Shown here: positions 24,518 to 32,931 of the stretch, piece by piece
Position numbering within the stretch: the stretch's first letter is position 1
How the letters are laid out: each line of letters starts with the position of its first letter
Assembly: GCA_040902845.1 (NCBI GenBank)
Contig: JBBDWM010000029.1
Coordinates: 1 to 64,000, forward strand
Direction of reading: 5' to 3'
DNA length: 64,000 nucleotides
From: JALYNX01 sp040902845
GTDB taxonomy: Bacteria > Actinomycetota > Acidimicrobiia > Spongiisociales > ZC4RG35
Position numbers and translations under genes: made by a program
The notes under the pieces: model-generated
Seen by the model: only the letters and a program-made list of their open reading frames with translations
What the model was told of the DNA's origin: nothing
The model's database searches: none

Positions 24518-24523
24518 TACCAT
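24518..24523 (+). promoter_or_regulatory. -10 box (TACCAT) upstream of pdxS
   Basis: TACCAT is followed by AAGGAG (24536-24541) and GTG at 24549, giving a short 5' leader with a normal ribosome site. Confidence 0.45.
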
Positions 24524-24548
24524 TTGCGCTCAGAAAAGGAGTTTGATC

Positions 24549-25430
24549 GTGGAAACCGGAACCGATCGAGTCAAGCGAGGCCTGGCCGAGATGTTCAAGG
24601 GCGGCGTCATCATGGACGTGGTGAACGCCGACGAGGCGAAGATCGCCGAAGAGGCCGGCGCCGTGGCAGTCATGGCCCTGGAGCGGGTGCCGTCCGATAT
24701 CCGCAAGTACGGCGGGGTTGCCCGGATGGCCGACCCGACCAAGATCGAGGAGATCCAGGCGTCGGTGACCATCCCGGTGATGGCGAAATGCCGGATCGGG
24801 CATTTTGCCGAGGCCGCCATTCTTCAGGCGCTCGGAGTCGACTACATCGACGAATCCGAGGTCCTCACTCCGGCCGACGAGGAGCATCACGTCGACAAGT
24901 GGGCCTTCACCACCCCGTTCGTGTGCGGCGCCCGCAATCTGGGTGAGGCATTGCGCCGAATCGGGGAAGGTGCCGCCATGGTCCGTACCAAGGGCGAGGC
25001 CGGGACCGGGAACGTGGTTGAGGCGGTCCGTCATATGCGCACCGTCACCAATGAGATCCGCGCCCTGACCACCATGGACAATGCCCAACTGATGTCCGCT
25101 GCCCGCGACCATGGGGCTCCCTACGACCTGGTCCGCGAGGTGGCTTCGACCGGCAAGCTTCCCGTGGTCAACTTCGCAGCCGGGGGGATAGCCACCCCGG
25201 CCGACGCAGCGTTGATGATGTCCCTCGGCGTGGACGGTGTCTTTGTCGGCTCGGGAATCTTCAAGAGCTCCCATCCCGAGGCCTACGCCAGGGCCATCGT
25301 CGAGGCGACGACTTTCTGGAACGAGCCCGAGGTCGTAGCCAAGGTCTCCCGAGGGCTTGGCGAAGCAATGCCCGGCATCGAGTTGGGGACATTGAGCGAG
25401 ACGGAGCGCCTGGCCGGTCGGGGCTGGTGA
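24549..25430 (+). CDS. pdxS: Pyridoxal 5'-phosphate synthase subunit PdxS
   Basis: A 293-residue TIM barrel that makes PLP from ribose 5-phosphate, glyceraldehyde 3-phosphate and ammonia. The ribose-5-phosphate lysine is in ADEAKIAEEAGAVAVMALE or nearby in VMAKCRIGHF, the second lysine in MVRTKGEAGTGN, and the phosphate loops are FAAGGIATPADAA and VDGVFVGSGIFKSS. GTG at 24549 has AAGGAG at 7 nt; a TTG two codons upstream is less well placed. The glutaminase gene pdxT follows after one base. Confidence 0.97.
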   Translation: METGTDRVKRGLAEMFKGGVIMDVVNADEAKIAEEAGAVAVMALERVPSDIRKYGGVARMADPTKIEEIQASVTIPVMAKCRIGHFAEAAILQALGVDYIDESEVLTPADEEHHVDKWAFTTPFVCGARNLGEALRRIGEGAAMVRTKGEAGTGNVVEAVRHMRTVTNEIRALTTMDNAQLMSAARDHGAPYDLVREVASTGKLPVVNFAAGGIATPADAALMMSLGVDGVFVGSGIFKSSHPEAYARAIVEATTFWNEPEVVAKVSRGLGEAMPGIELGTLSETERLAGRGW

Positions 25431-25431
25431 G

Positions 25432-25995
25432 ATGACCAAGATCGGCGTCCTCGCCTTACAGGGGGACGTCCGGGAGCATCTCGGGATCCTCGATTCGCTC
25501 GGGGTCACCCCGGTCCCTGTCAAAAAGCCGAACCAGCTGGAGTCGGTCGACGCCATGGTGATCCCTGGCGGGGAATCGACCACCATCGGCAAGATGGCGG
25601 TGCGGTTCGGTCTCCTCGATCCTCTGCGCTCGGCGATTACTGAAGGCCTGCCGGTCTACGGAACCTGTGCCGGCATGATCCTGCTCTCCGGCTCTATAAC
25701 CGACGGCGACCAGCCGCTCCTTGGCGTGCTCGACATCGTGGTGAGACGCAACGCGTTCGGCCGTCAGAACGAGTCGTTCGAAGCCGAACTCGACGTCGAC
25801 GGTCTTGACTCACCGTTCCCGGCGGTGTTCATCAGGGCACCGTGGGTCGAGAAGGTGGGCTCCGAGGTGGAGGTGCTGGCCTCGATTGGCGAGCATCCGG
25901 TGATGGTTCGCCAGGATCGGCTCCTGGCAACCTCATTCCACCCCGAGCTCACCGGCGACGGCCGTATCCATCAGATGTTGTTGGATTTGATCTGA
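25432..25995 (+). CDS. pdxT: Pyridoxal 5'-phosphate synthase glutaminase subunit PdxT
   Basis: A 187-residue class I glutamine amidotransferase that supplies ammonia to PdxS. The catalytic triad is visible: Cys in YGTCAGMILLS, His and Glu in TSFHPELTGDGRIHQ. The PdxT-specific start IGVLALQGDVREH and oxyanion loop IPGGESTTIGKM are present. It starts one base after the pdxS stop and is followed 9 nt later by the yebC gene, forming one transcription unit. Confidence 0.97.
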   Translation: MTKIGVLALQGDVREHLGILDSLGVTPVPVKKPNQLESVDAMVIPGGESTTIGKMAVRFGLLDPLRSAITEGLPVYGTCAGMILLSGSITDGDQPLLGVLDIVVRRNAFGRQNESFEAELDVDGLDSPFPAVFIRAPWVEKVGSEVEVLASIGEHPVMVRQDRLLATSFHPELTGDGRIHQMLLDLI

Positions 25996-26004
25996 GGTCG
26001 AGAG

Positions 26005-26754
26005 ATGTCCGGACACTCCAAATGGGCCAACATCAAGCATCGAAAGGGTCGCCAGGACGCGGCTCGGGGAAAGCTGTTCGGGAAGCTGGCGAAGGCCATC
26101 GAGATCGCGGCTCGTGAAGGTGGCGGCAATCCCGAGTTCAATCCGACCCTGGCCACCGCCATCTACAAGGCGAAGGCTGCGTCGATGCCCAACGACAACA
26201 TCGACCGGGCACTCAAGCGGGGCACGGGCGAGGTGGCCGGCGCCCAGTACGAGGAGATCTGGTACGAGGGGTACGGGCCCGGGGGAGTGGCCCTGTACGT
26301 CCAGATTCTCACCGACAATCGGAATCGGGCCGCCTCTGATGTGCGATCGACATTCAGCCGCAGCGGCGGGAACCTGGGTGAGCCGGGTTCGGTGGGGTAC
26401 CTCTTCAGCCAGAAGGGCTTGATCGAGGCCAAGGGCTCTGAGGACGAGGTGCTGCTTGCCGCTCTCGAGGCCGGAGCCGAGGATGTTCGTAATGTGGGTG
26501 ACGGATGGTTCGACGTGGTCACCGCTCCGGGCGATCTACAGAAGGTGCGTTCCGCCCTCGAGGTCGCAGGGCTGGAACTCGAGTCCGCCGATATCACCCA
26601 ACTTCCCTCGACCACGGTCCCCGTGGCTGAAGGCGATGCCAGGAAGCTGCTGCGGTTGATCGACGCCCTCGACGATCTCGACGATGTCCAGGCGGTCTTC
26701 TCCAATTACGACATCGACGACGCGGTCTTGGAGAAGGTCCTCGAAGAAGTCTGA
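26005..26754 (+). CDS. YebC/TACO1-family translational or transcriptional regulator
   Basis: A 249-residue three-domain protein beginning with the diagnostic MSGHSKWANIKHRKGRQD. DNIDRALKRGTGE and YEGYGPGGVALYVQILTDNRNRAA follow, and the acidic C-terminal domain ends in FSNYDIDDAVLEKVLEEV. YebC proteins bind DNA or act on stalled ribosomes; which applies here is not visible. It usually precedes ruvCAB, but in this genome 6.1 kb of accessory DNA separates them. Confidence 0.95.
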   Translation: MSGHSKWANIKHRKGRQDAARGKLFGKLAKAIEIAAREGGGNPEFNPTLATAIYKAKAASMPNDNIDRALKRGTGEVAGAQYEEIWYEGYGPGGVALYVQILTDNRNRAASDVRSTFSRSGGNLGEPGSVGYLFSQKGLIEAKGSEDEVLLAALEAGAEDVRNVGDGWFDVVTAPGDLQKVRSALEVAGLELESADITQLPSTTVPVAEGDARKLLRLIDALDDLDDVQAVFSNYDIDDAVLEKVLEEV

Positions 26755-26763
26755 GGTTCTGGA

Positions 26764-27045
26764 CTAGGTGGTCGTGCCTTTGCGTCCGCCCATCGAGGTA
26801 TAGATCAAGACGACTACGACCGCCACGCCAACCTGGATCGCGAGCTTGATCCAATCGATCCCGTCGGTGGTGCCGACACCCATTGCATCCGCGATGAATC
26901 CGCCGGCGATTGCGCCCACCGCCCCGATGACGATGGTCATGATCAGCGAGATGTTCTGCTTGCCTGAAATAACCAGACGGGCCAGCGGGCCGATGATGAT
27001 CCCGGCCAGAAGGCCTCCAATTATCGTTCCGAGAACGTCTCCCAA
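26764..27045 (-). CDS. GlsB/YeaQ/YmgE-family membrane protein
   Basis: A 93-residue protein with three glycine-rich hydrophobic helices (VLGTIIGGLLAGIIIGPLARL, MTIVIGAVGAIAGGFIADAMG, IQVGVAVVVVLIYT), typical of the stress-associated family also called transglycosylase-associated proteins. The TTG at 27045 is preceded by AAGGAG at 5 nt, which fixes a start far inside the longer open frame. It lies in the accessory block between yebC and ruvC. Confidence 0.85.
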   Translation of the reverse strand: MGDVLGTIIGGLLAGIIIGPLARLVISGKQNISLIMTIVIGAVGAIAGGFIADAMGVGTTDGIDWIKLAIQVGVAVVVVLIYTSMGGRKGTTT

Positions 27046-27138
27046 TTCCGCTCCTTGGTAGTGACCGGGAGACCATACGCGGACGCCCCGTCGAAGTGGC
27101 TCGAAGCCGCATGCTGACCCATAACGTCGTCGGCCTGG

Positions 27139-27777
27139 TTGGCTGGGTCGATAGTGCGCACACAACGTGACCGTTTGCTTGCGGCCGGCGCGATCTGGGG
27201 GCCCGGTCTCTTCATCATTGCGTGGGTAGTCGGCGGCTTCATGGTTGCTGGCTACTCGCCGGTCGAGGACCACATCAGCAACCTGGCCTCCGTCTATGCG
27301 CCTTCTCATGCACTGATGACCTTTGGTCTTGGAGCTTTCGGAGTCGGGGTAGCGACTGCCGCATGGCCCCTCCGACGATTCATCGGCAATCCGGCCGCGA
27401 TTGCCCTCGGGTTCAACGGACTCTTCGTGGTGGGTGTGATGCTCACCCCGGAGGGGCGTTCATCTGACACCGATTTCCTCCATGGGGGATTTGCGATTCT
27501 CGTGTATTGGTCGCTGACGCTGGTCGCGCCCCTGGCGGCGTTGACTTTTCGACGGCGAGGACTGATCTATTGGGCCATGGCCTCGTGGGTGGCGGGTGTC
27601 GGCACCGGTGTCTTCCTGTGGATCTCACTCGAGAGCACGAAGTCGGGGTTGTTCCAGCGCCTCGGCCTCACCACGACCGATGTCTGGTTGATGGCGATCG
27701 GCTTCGCAGTCGTCACAGGCCATTTCGATTCATTTCTCCCCCCAGTGAGCGGAGCGAGCGTTGGGATGCTCCTATAG
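27139..27777 (+). CDS. DUF998-family membrane protein, possibly 3'-altered by the adjacent IS
   Basis: A 212-residue protein with six predicted helices. The family hallmark GYSPVEDHISNLAS follows helix 1 and PEGRSSDTDFLHGGFA lies before helix 4. DUF998 proteins are integral membrane proteins without an assigned biochemical role. The start is uncertain: TTG at 27139 or GTG at 27154. The frame ends 4 bp from the transposase stop of the IS110-type element, and its last residues (PPVSGASVGMLL) may come from that insertion. Confidence 0.78.
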   Translation: MAGSIVRTQRDRLLAAGAIWGPGLFIIAWVVGGFMVAGYSPVEDHISNLASVYAPSHALMTFGLGAFGVGVATAAWPLRRFIGNPAAIALGFNGLFVVGVMLTPEGRSSDTDFLHGGFAILVYWSLTLVAPLAALTFRRRGLIYWAMASWVAGVGTGVFLWISLESTKSGLFQRLGLTTTDVWLMAIGFAVVTGHFDSFLPPVSGASVGMLL

Positions 27778-28934
27778 ATGTCAAGCGGCTTGGTGGGCTT
27801 GTTGATGTTGGGTGAGTTGTTTGCTGATTTCTTGGGCTACGTATCGTTTGAGGCAGCGGATGATCTTGGTTTTGGTGAGTCCTTGTTTGAGTCGTCGTTG
27901 CATGTAGTCGCGGGTGGGCTGGTGGTATCGGAGTCTGACGATGACGATCCGGTAGAGGGCTGCGTTGGCTTGTCGGTCTCCGCCTCGGTTGAGCCGGTGG
28001 TGTTGTTGACGTCCCGAGGAGGCGTCAACGGGTGAGGTTCCGCAGAGGGCGGCGAAGGATGCTCCGGATTTGAGACGGTGGGGGTTGGAACCGGCGGTGA
28101 TCATGAGGTCGGCTGCGGTTTGGGGTCCGACTCCGCAGAGGGCTAAGAGTCCTGGTGGTGCTGCCTCTTCGACGAGCTTTTCGATGTGACCGTCGAGTTC
28201 TCCGATTTCGGCGGTCAAATACCGGTGGCGGCGGGTCAACGCTTTCAGAGTGATCTTGGCGGCTTGGAGGGGATTAGAAGCGTCGCCGGGTCGGCAGTCG
28301 ACCATCAGGGTGACCATCTTTTCGATGGGGAGGCCACGGAGGTGAGATCTGAGCTGTTCGGGGGCGGTGACCACCACCGAATGGATCTGGTTGGCGACCA
28401 TGGTCCGCTGTTTCACTGCGCTGCGGCGGGCCACTTTGAGCAGCCGGAGCGACTCGACGGGGCCCTCACCGCCTCGGGGCTGTCCCGACGCTTCACCCGA
28501 AAGCACGGCACGGGCTGCTGCTATCGCATCGGTGGTATCGGATTTGCCGTGGCGGCGTCTGCTCTGACGGTTGGGACGGACCACCTCGACCACTTCGATC
28601 CCCCCAGCGGTGAGGAACCGGGTCAGGCCCGCACCCCAAGCCCCGGATCCCTCCACTCCGACTCCGAGCACCCGGCCGAACGTTTCCAACCAGGCCAACA
28701 GACTCTGATAGCCGGCTCCGGTAGCCGGAAACGTGTCGGTTGCTAACACCCGTCCCAACCCGTCGAGGACCGCCCCAACATGAAAATCTCGGTGGGTGTC
28801 AACCCCAGCGGTGACTCCGAACATCGAATCTGGCATGCTTGTCATTGCCGTCCCTTTCTCTCTAATGGCAGGGATGGCACACACCGTCGAGCAGTGGACA
28901 GTCCAGGGACGGGGCCTCTAATCCAGGCTCCTAT
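27768..28934 (-). mobile_element. IS110-family insertion sequence (approximate ends)
   Basis: One IS110-type transposase gene with a non-coding stretch upstream. IS110 elements lack terminal inverted repeats, so the ends cannot be fixed by inspection. The octamer GCTCCTAT occurs at 27768-27775 and 28927-28934, on either side of the transposase, and is one candidate for the repeated core; by chance such a match is not rare. The non-coding 5' end may extend to about 29100. Confidence 0.55.
27781..28845 (-). CDS. IS110-family transposase (DEDD recombinase)
   Basis: A 354-residue recombinase with the two IS110 domains. The N-terminal RuvC-like DEDD domain has AGVDTHRDFHVGAVLD (first Asp), VGVEGSGAW (Glu) and SDTTDAIAAARA (Asp pair). 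The C-terminal Tnp domain contains the HhH-like LLALCGVGPQTAADLM and the serine-nucleophile motif LCGTSPVDASSGRQQHHR...GGDRQAN. ATG at 28845 follows AAAGGGA and was preferred over a frame extension to 28884. It is apparently intact. Confidence 0.95.
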   Translation of the reverse strand: MTSMPDSMFGVTAGVDTHRDFHVGAVLDGLGRVLATDTFPATGAGYQSLLAWLETFGRVLGVGVEGSGAWGAGLTRFLTAGGIEVVEVVRPNRQSRRRHGKSDTTDAIAAARAVLSGEASGQPRGGEGPVESLRLLKVARRSAVKQRTMVANQIHSVVVTAPEQLRSHLRGLPIEKMVTLMVDCRPGDASNPLQAAKITLKALTRRHRYLTAEIGELDGHIEKLVEEAAPPGLLALCGVGPQTAADLMITAGSNPHRLKSGASFAALCGTSPVDASSGRQQHHRLNRGGDRQANAALYRIVIVRLRYHQPTRDYMQRRLKQGLTKTKIIRCLKRYVAQEISKQLTQHQQAHQAA

Positions 28935-29165
28935 CAGGTCACATCCACCCGCCGGCGAGTGCCGACACCGGCTCCGGATCCTGGTGGACAGATCCCAACA
29001 AAGACACGAAGTCAGGGGAGTAACCGAGTCAAACCAGAATCCGGAACCAGCCGCCCCCATTATCCCTGGGGAGTACCGCCGCAGGCGGGGAGGGGGGCTA
29101 GTCCGGCGGCGAAGTTTCTTTGATTTCTGGTGATGAACCTCTTGAATCTGTCACGGGGGGAACGT
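28846..29165 (-). other. Non-coding region upstream of the IS110 transposase, candidate bridge RNA locus
   Basis: About 320 bp without a plausible gene. It lies on the 5' side of the transposase, where IS110-group elements encode their bridge RNA. Two neighbouring short hairpins can be drawn: GCCGG (28951-28955) with CCGGC (28968-28972), and GGATC (28976-28980) with GATCC (28991-28995). A third small one is GGACAGTCC near 28897. The assignment rests on position and these stems only. Confidence 0.35.
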
Positions 29166-30323
29166 ATGTTCGGGGGTATGGAGTGGGAGAGGGTTTCGGA
29201 TCTTTCGAATGATGAGGTCGACGAGGTGTTGTCTCATCTGTTTGCTGGTTCGCAGGTGTTTTTGGCGGAGATATGTGCCTGGTTGATGGTTGCGGATCAT
29301 CGTCAACAGTTCATGGCGGATGGTGCTCGGGATTTGGTGCAGTGGCTGTCGGCCCGGTTCGGACTGCGGTATTCAACTGCGGCGCAGTTGGTGGGGGTGG
29401 CCCGCAGGTTGGAGGATCTCCCATTGCTTCGGGAGAGGTTCGCTGAGGGCGGGTTGTCTTTGGATCAAGTGGAAGCCATCTCTCGGATGGCGACCGCTGA
29501 CACCGAAGGAGAACTGATCGAGGAGGCGTCGGGATTGAGCAATGCTGCCCTGGATCGGGCGGCCCGCCGTTCCAATCCGCCTTCGGTTGAGGATGAGCGG
29601 GCTGCGTGGGAGGCTCGTTGGTTGACCATCCAACATAGTTTGGATGGGAATGAGGGTCGTCTCCACGCCCGGCTGCCCGCTGCCGAACTTCATCTCGTGG
29701 AGACCGCGATCCGAGAACGGGCCGACACCATCCCGCCCAACCCCGAAACCGGGATGTTCGACCCTTATCCCACCCGGCTGGCGGATGGTCTGGTCGAACT
29801 CTGCGCCACCAGCGGTGACGAATCTTCTCCTTCGGTTCAGATCACGGTGCATGCCGACCTCGAAGCCCTCACCTCCAATACTGAGACCACCGGAGTCGCC
29901 GAACTCCAAGCAGGTCCGGTGATTGCCAATGAGACCGCCCGCCGGTTGGCCTGTGACGCGATCGTGGAGACCGCGATCTACGACGACTGTCGAGTGTTAG
30001 GTGTCGGCCGACTGAGCCGGACCATTCCCGGCTGGCTGCGTCGTCAACTCTGGCATCGGGATGAAAGATGCCGTTTCGCCGGCTGCCCCCATCAGGGTTG
30101 GCTTCATGGACACCACATCACCCATTGGGCCGACGGTGGGCCCACCGACCTGGAGAATCTGATCCTGTTGTGCGGCTACCACCACCGGTTCTTGCATGAA
30201 CACGGCTGGTCGATTGAAGGCGACCCCAGCGGAAAGCTCATATTCAAGAAACCGAACGGTCAGGTCTACCCCCCGCCCCGACCCGGACTCGACCCAAGAC
30301 TCCGAGAACTCATCCGAACCTAG
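29166..30323 (+). CDS. DUF222 and HNH domain protein (13E12 repeat family)
   Basis: A 385-residue actinobacterial protein. The N-terminal DUF222 region (about 20-270) has DLVQWLSARFGLRYSTAAQLV and LEDLPLLRERFAEGGLSLDQVEAI. The C-terminal HNH nuclease (about 300-360) has CRFAGCPHQGWLHGHHITHW, then GGPTDLENLILLCGYHHRF. Such proteins occur in many copies per genome and in REP13E12-type repeats associated with mobile DNA; their activity is mostly uncharacterised. ATG at 29166 with GGGGGGA upstream was chosen; GTG/ATG at 29130/29133 is an alternative. It sits beside the IS110 element in the accessory block. Confidence 0.9.
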   Translation: MFGGMEWERVSDLSNDEVDEVLSHLFAGSQVFLAEICAWLMVADHRQQFMADGARDLVQWLSARFGLRYSTAAQLVGVARRLEDLPLLRERFAEGGLSLDQVEAISRMATADTEGELIEEASGLSNAALDRAARRSNPPSVEDERAAWEARWLTIQHSLDGNEGRLHARLPAAELHLVETAIRERADTIPPNPETGMFDPYPTRLADGLVELCATSGDESSPSVQITVHADLEALTSNTETTGVAELQAGPVIANETARRLACDAIVETAIYDDCRVLGVGRLSRTIPGWLRRQLWHRDERCRFAGCPHQGWLHGHHITHWADGGPTDLENLILLCGYHHRFLHEHGWSIEGDPSGKLIFKKPNGQVYPPPRPGLDPRLRELIRT

Positions 30324-30350
30324 GGGCAGCCGCCCCCCCGCCCCTGCCGA

Positions 30351-32345
30351 TCACCCAGAAGGTTCGTAGACCCCAAACATCACGATCCCCGACGCAGATT
30401 CCTCTAAGAAGGCATCTCCCATCACCACGAGACGGCCGTCCTCCGTTGCCAGAAAGACGGAGTTCAGTGTGCTCCCGTAATCCTGAGCCCCGAGAATGGG
30501 CAGGAGCTCGGTGCTGTCGAGCAGGTAGCGCCCGCCGCAGTTGAGATACGCACTTCCACCCCCCGATGCTGCTGCCCAATCGAGACCGCAGGAATCGGCG
30601 AACTGGGCGAGGGCTTGCCATGCATCCCCGGATAGGACGTGGACCTCATTGTTTTCAGTGAATACCGCCAACCTGTCTCCAAGAATGAACGCCCGTCCTG
30701 ATGCGGTGTCTGGACCCGTGATCGGCTGACTCCAGGTTTGTGTGGCGGAATTGAAAACCGTGGCGGACAGAGGACGGGGTCCCCCGTAGAACCCCTGAGC
30801 GCGCATGTTCGGCCCACCGACCAGGATCAAGTCATCACTGCCTACAGCGAGCAAGTTGGCGTCGACGATCCGGAGATCGGGGTGACTCAAAAGGGTCCAG
30901 GAGTCGGTGCTCGGGTCGAAGGAAGCCAACTGCCCGAGAATCGGTTGCGCCGTTTCGTTGGGCTCGGGGTCTTCGCCCGGCAACCACACCACCATTTCCT
31001 TACCGATCCAGACCGCCGCCGGGCTGGCCGTGGGCGCCATCGGCGCCGACGCAATCTGACGCCAGGTCCCGGCGGTCGGGTCATAGGCAGCACCATCGAC
31101 GAGCGATTCGGTGAAGGAGTGGCCGCCAAACACGATGAACTCGGTGCCGGTCCATACGACGGAAGAGGAATACCGCCCTTGGATGGGGGCGTCCGGGACT
31201 GGCTTCCATGTCGCCGTGTCGGTGTTGATCAGGATCCCGTCCCTCCGCATGTCGCCGATGCGATCGGGGGCGCCACTCCAGGCGAACAGGAAACTGTTGC
31301 CGATGGCGTAGGCCGACCCCTCGCGGACAGTGAATAGGATTTCGGTGAAGGTCCATCCTGGGGCGATCTCAGGTTGGATCACGATCCTGTCGAGGATCAG
31401 CTCGACTGTGTGCAGCTCGTCTTCGCCGGTCTCGGACCCGAGGGCCACCAGTGCGTAGAAGCCACGCCCATCGATCTCGAAACTCAACCAGCGCAGCGTG
31501 CCGAGGTCGGACCGTTCGTCGGGTGTCAAGCACTCCCAGTAGTCGCCCTCGTCGAGACCAGTGAGGCGGCCAGCAAAGGTGGGAGCCCGGGGCTCGAATC
31601 CCAAGGCCGATCCAGAACGTTCGAGGATCTGGATGAACACATCGTCTGGTGACAAGTCCTCGAGCGCCTGGAGGGCACAGGAGTCGCCTCCCTCCACCGT
31701 GGGCACCAGGGGGTAGGTACCTATCGAGATCCGCTCCCATGGGTCACCGACGTTCGGGGTCAGGTCATCGGTGGTGCTGTTCCAGCCGCTGGGCACGAGA
31801 ATTGACGCCGTGCCCTCATTGAGGGCGAACGATTGGCTCTGCAGGGATCCACCAAGACCGATCGTTATTTCGTAGCAGGCGCGATAAGGGCGCGGGTAGC
31901 CCGCGGCAGCGGCATCGAGGGCCCGTCGCCCCCGCGTGGTCAGCAGACCGTCCTCGTCAACAGTCACAGGACCGAAGTCGTTGCCGGTCTCATCAGCTAG
32001 GCATTGGAGGACCGCGGTATAGAAGACCTCCTCCACGACCGGAATCGTGTCTACCGTGACCGAGGTCGTGGTGACGGGAATCGTGGTGGTCGTGGTCTGT
32101 GGTGACTCATCTCCCAGGAAGAGTAAGGCTGGCAAGGCAAGGATCAACACGAGAGCCGCACCAACCAAGGCAGCGGGCCAGCGGATCCGTGGAGACCGGT
32201 GCCTGGTCAGGTCATCGGCAGCCTCCCAAACGCCATCGAGTGCTCGACGGCGGGAGCTTTCGGCCTCGGCGGTCATTGCCCAGGCTGCTCCTGCCTCGGG
32301 GGTCACCGGGTTCGCCGCCGCCAGTTCCTGGAGGTCAGACTTCAT
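30351..32345 (-). CDS. Membrane-anchored anti-sigma-like protein with beta-propeller-type C-terminus
   Basis: A 664-residue single-pass protein. The N-terminal ~55 residues are cytoplasmic and helical, a hydrophobic helix lies at about 58-77 (AALVGAALVLILALPALLFL) and a Thr-rich linker (TTTTTIPVTTTSVT) follows. The large extracellular part contains a Cys-bearing domain and then, from about residue 370, repeats of the kelch/Gly-rich type (SSVVWTGTEFIVFGGHS, AAVWIGKEMVVWLPGE, LLAVGSDDLILVGGPN). Its start overlaps the end of the ECF sigma gene by 11 bp, the usual arrangement for an anti-sigma factor. I infer that it holds the sigma factor at the membrane and senses an external signal; no zinc anti-sigma motif is visible. 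Confidence 0.75.
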   Translation of the reverse strand: MKSDLQELAAANPVTPEAGAAWAMTAEAESSRRRALDGVWEAADDLTRHRSPRIRWPAALVGAALVLILALPALLFLGDESPQTTTTTIPVTTTSVTVDTIPVVEEVFYTAVLQCLADETGNDFGPVTVDEDGLLTTRGRRALDAAAAGYPRPYRACYEITIGLGGSLQSQSFALNEGTASILVPSGWNSTTDDLTPNVGDPWERISIGTYPLVPTVEGGDSCALQALEDLSPDDVFIQILERSGSALGFEPRAPTFAGRLTGLDEGDYWECLTPDERSDLGTLRWLSFEIDGRGFYALVALGSETGEDELHTVELILDRIVIQPEIAPGWTFTEILFTVREGSAYAIGNSFLFAWSGAPDRIGDMRRDGILINTDTATWKPVPDAPIQGRYSSSVVWTGTEFIVFGGHSFTESLVDGAAYDPTAGTWRQIASAPMAPTASPAAVWIGKEMVVWLPGEDPEPNETAQPILGQLASFDPSTDSWTLLSHPDLRIVDANLLAVGSDDLILVGGPNMRAQGFYGGPRPLSATVFNSATQTWSQPITGPDTASGRAFILGDRLAVFTENNEVHVLSGDAWQALAQFADSCGLDWAAASGGGSAYLNCGGRYLLDSTELLPILGAQDYGSTLNSVFLATEDGRLVVMGDAFLEESASGIVMFGVYEPSG

Positions 32346-32829
32346 TCTCGACCACCTGTTGTTCGGCGAGGGCAGTACGAAATCGACGACGCGCCCTGGT
32401 CAACCTCATACGGAGGGCTGCGCCGCTGATGCCCAGCACCTCTGCCGCCTCCTTCGGTGGCAACGCTTCCCAGGCGACGAGACGCAGAACCTCCTGGTCC
32501 GAGTCATCGAGGCCGAGCAACGCCTCGAGCACGGCTGCGGTTCGATCGAAACCTGAAGTGGTCGGCGGCTGTTGATCCAACGTCTCCTGAAGCCGGGCTC
32601 GGCGCTGCTCCGACCGGAGATGCTCACGGATCACGTTGTGCCCCACGCCATAGAGCCAGGGCAGTGCCGGATTCGGGACTTCGTTGATCCGACGCCATAC
32701 CACCCCAAACACCTCGGCGACGATCTCGTCGGCGTCGACTCGGCCCACCCTCCTCGCGGCGTAGGCATAGATCGATCCTGCGTACTTCGACCAGAGTTCA
32801 TCGAAGCGCTCTCTTTCGCTACCCGTCAC
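32335..32829 (-). CDS. ECF-type RNA polymerase sigma factor
   Basis: A 164-residue sigma-70 family factor with only regions 2 and 4. Region 2 includes FDELWSKYAGSIYAYAARRV, DADEIVAEVFGVVWRRI and WLYGVGHNVIREHLRSEQR. Region 4 has LRLVAWEALPPKEAAEVLGI then SGAALRMRLTRARRRF, which reads the -35 element. GTG at 32829 (VTGSERERF) was preferred to a longer frame with low-complexity N-terminus. The downstream gene overlaps by 11 bp and is the presumed anti-sigma factor. The regulon is unknown. Confidence 0.92.
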   Translation of the reverse strand: MTGSERERFDELWSKYAGSIYAYAARRVGRVDADEIVAEVFGVVWRRINEVPNPALPWLYGVGHNVIREHLRSEQRRARLQETLDQQPPTTSGFDRTAAVLEALLGLDDSDQEVLRLVAWEALPPKEAAEVLGISGAALRMRLTRARRRFRTALAEQQVVENEV

Positions 32830-32931
32830 GGAGATCCACGTTCTTCCCCTACACCCTGTTCTTGGCCGGCAGAGGCATGATCGCAACAAGGCACTGAAAC
32901 GTCAGGCCTAGCCATTACTGTCATAGAACAC

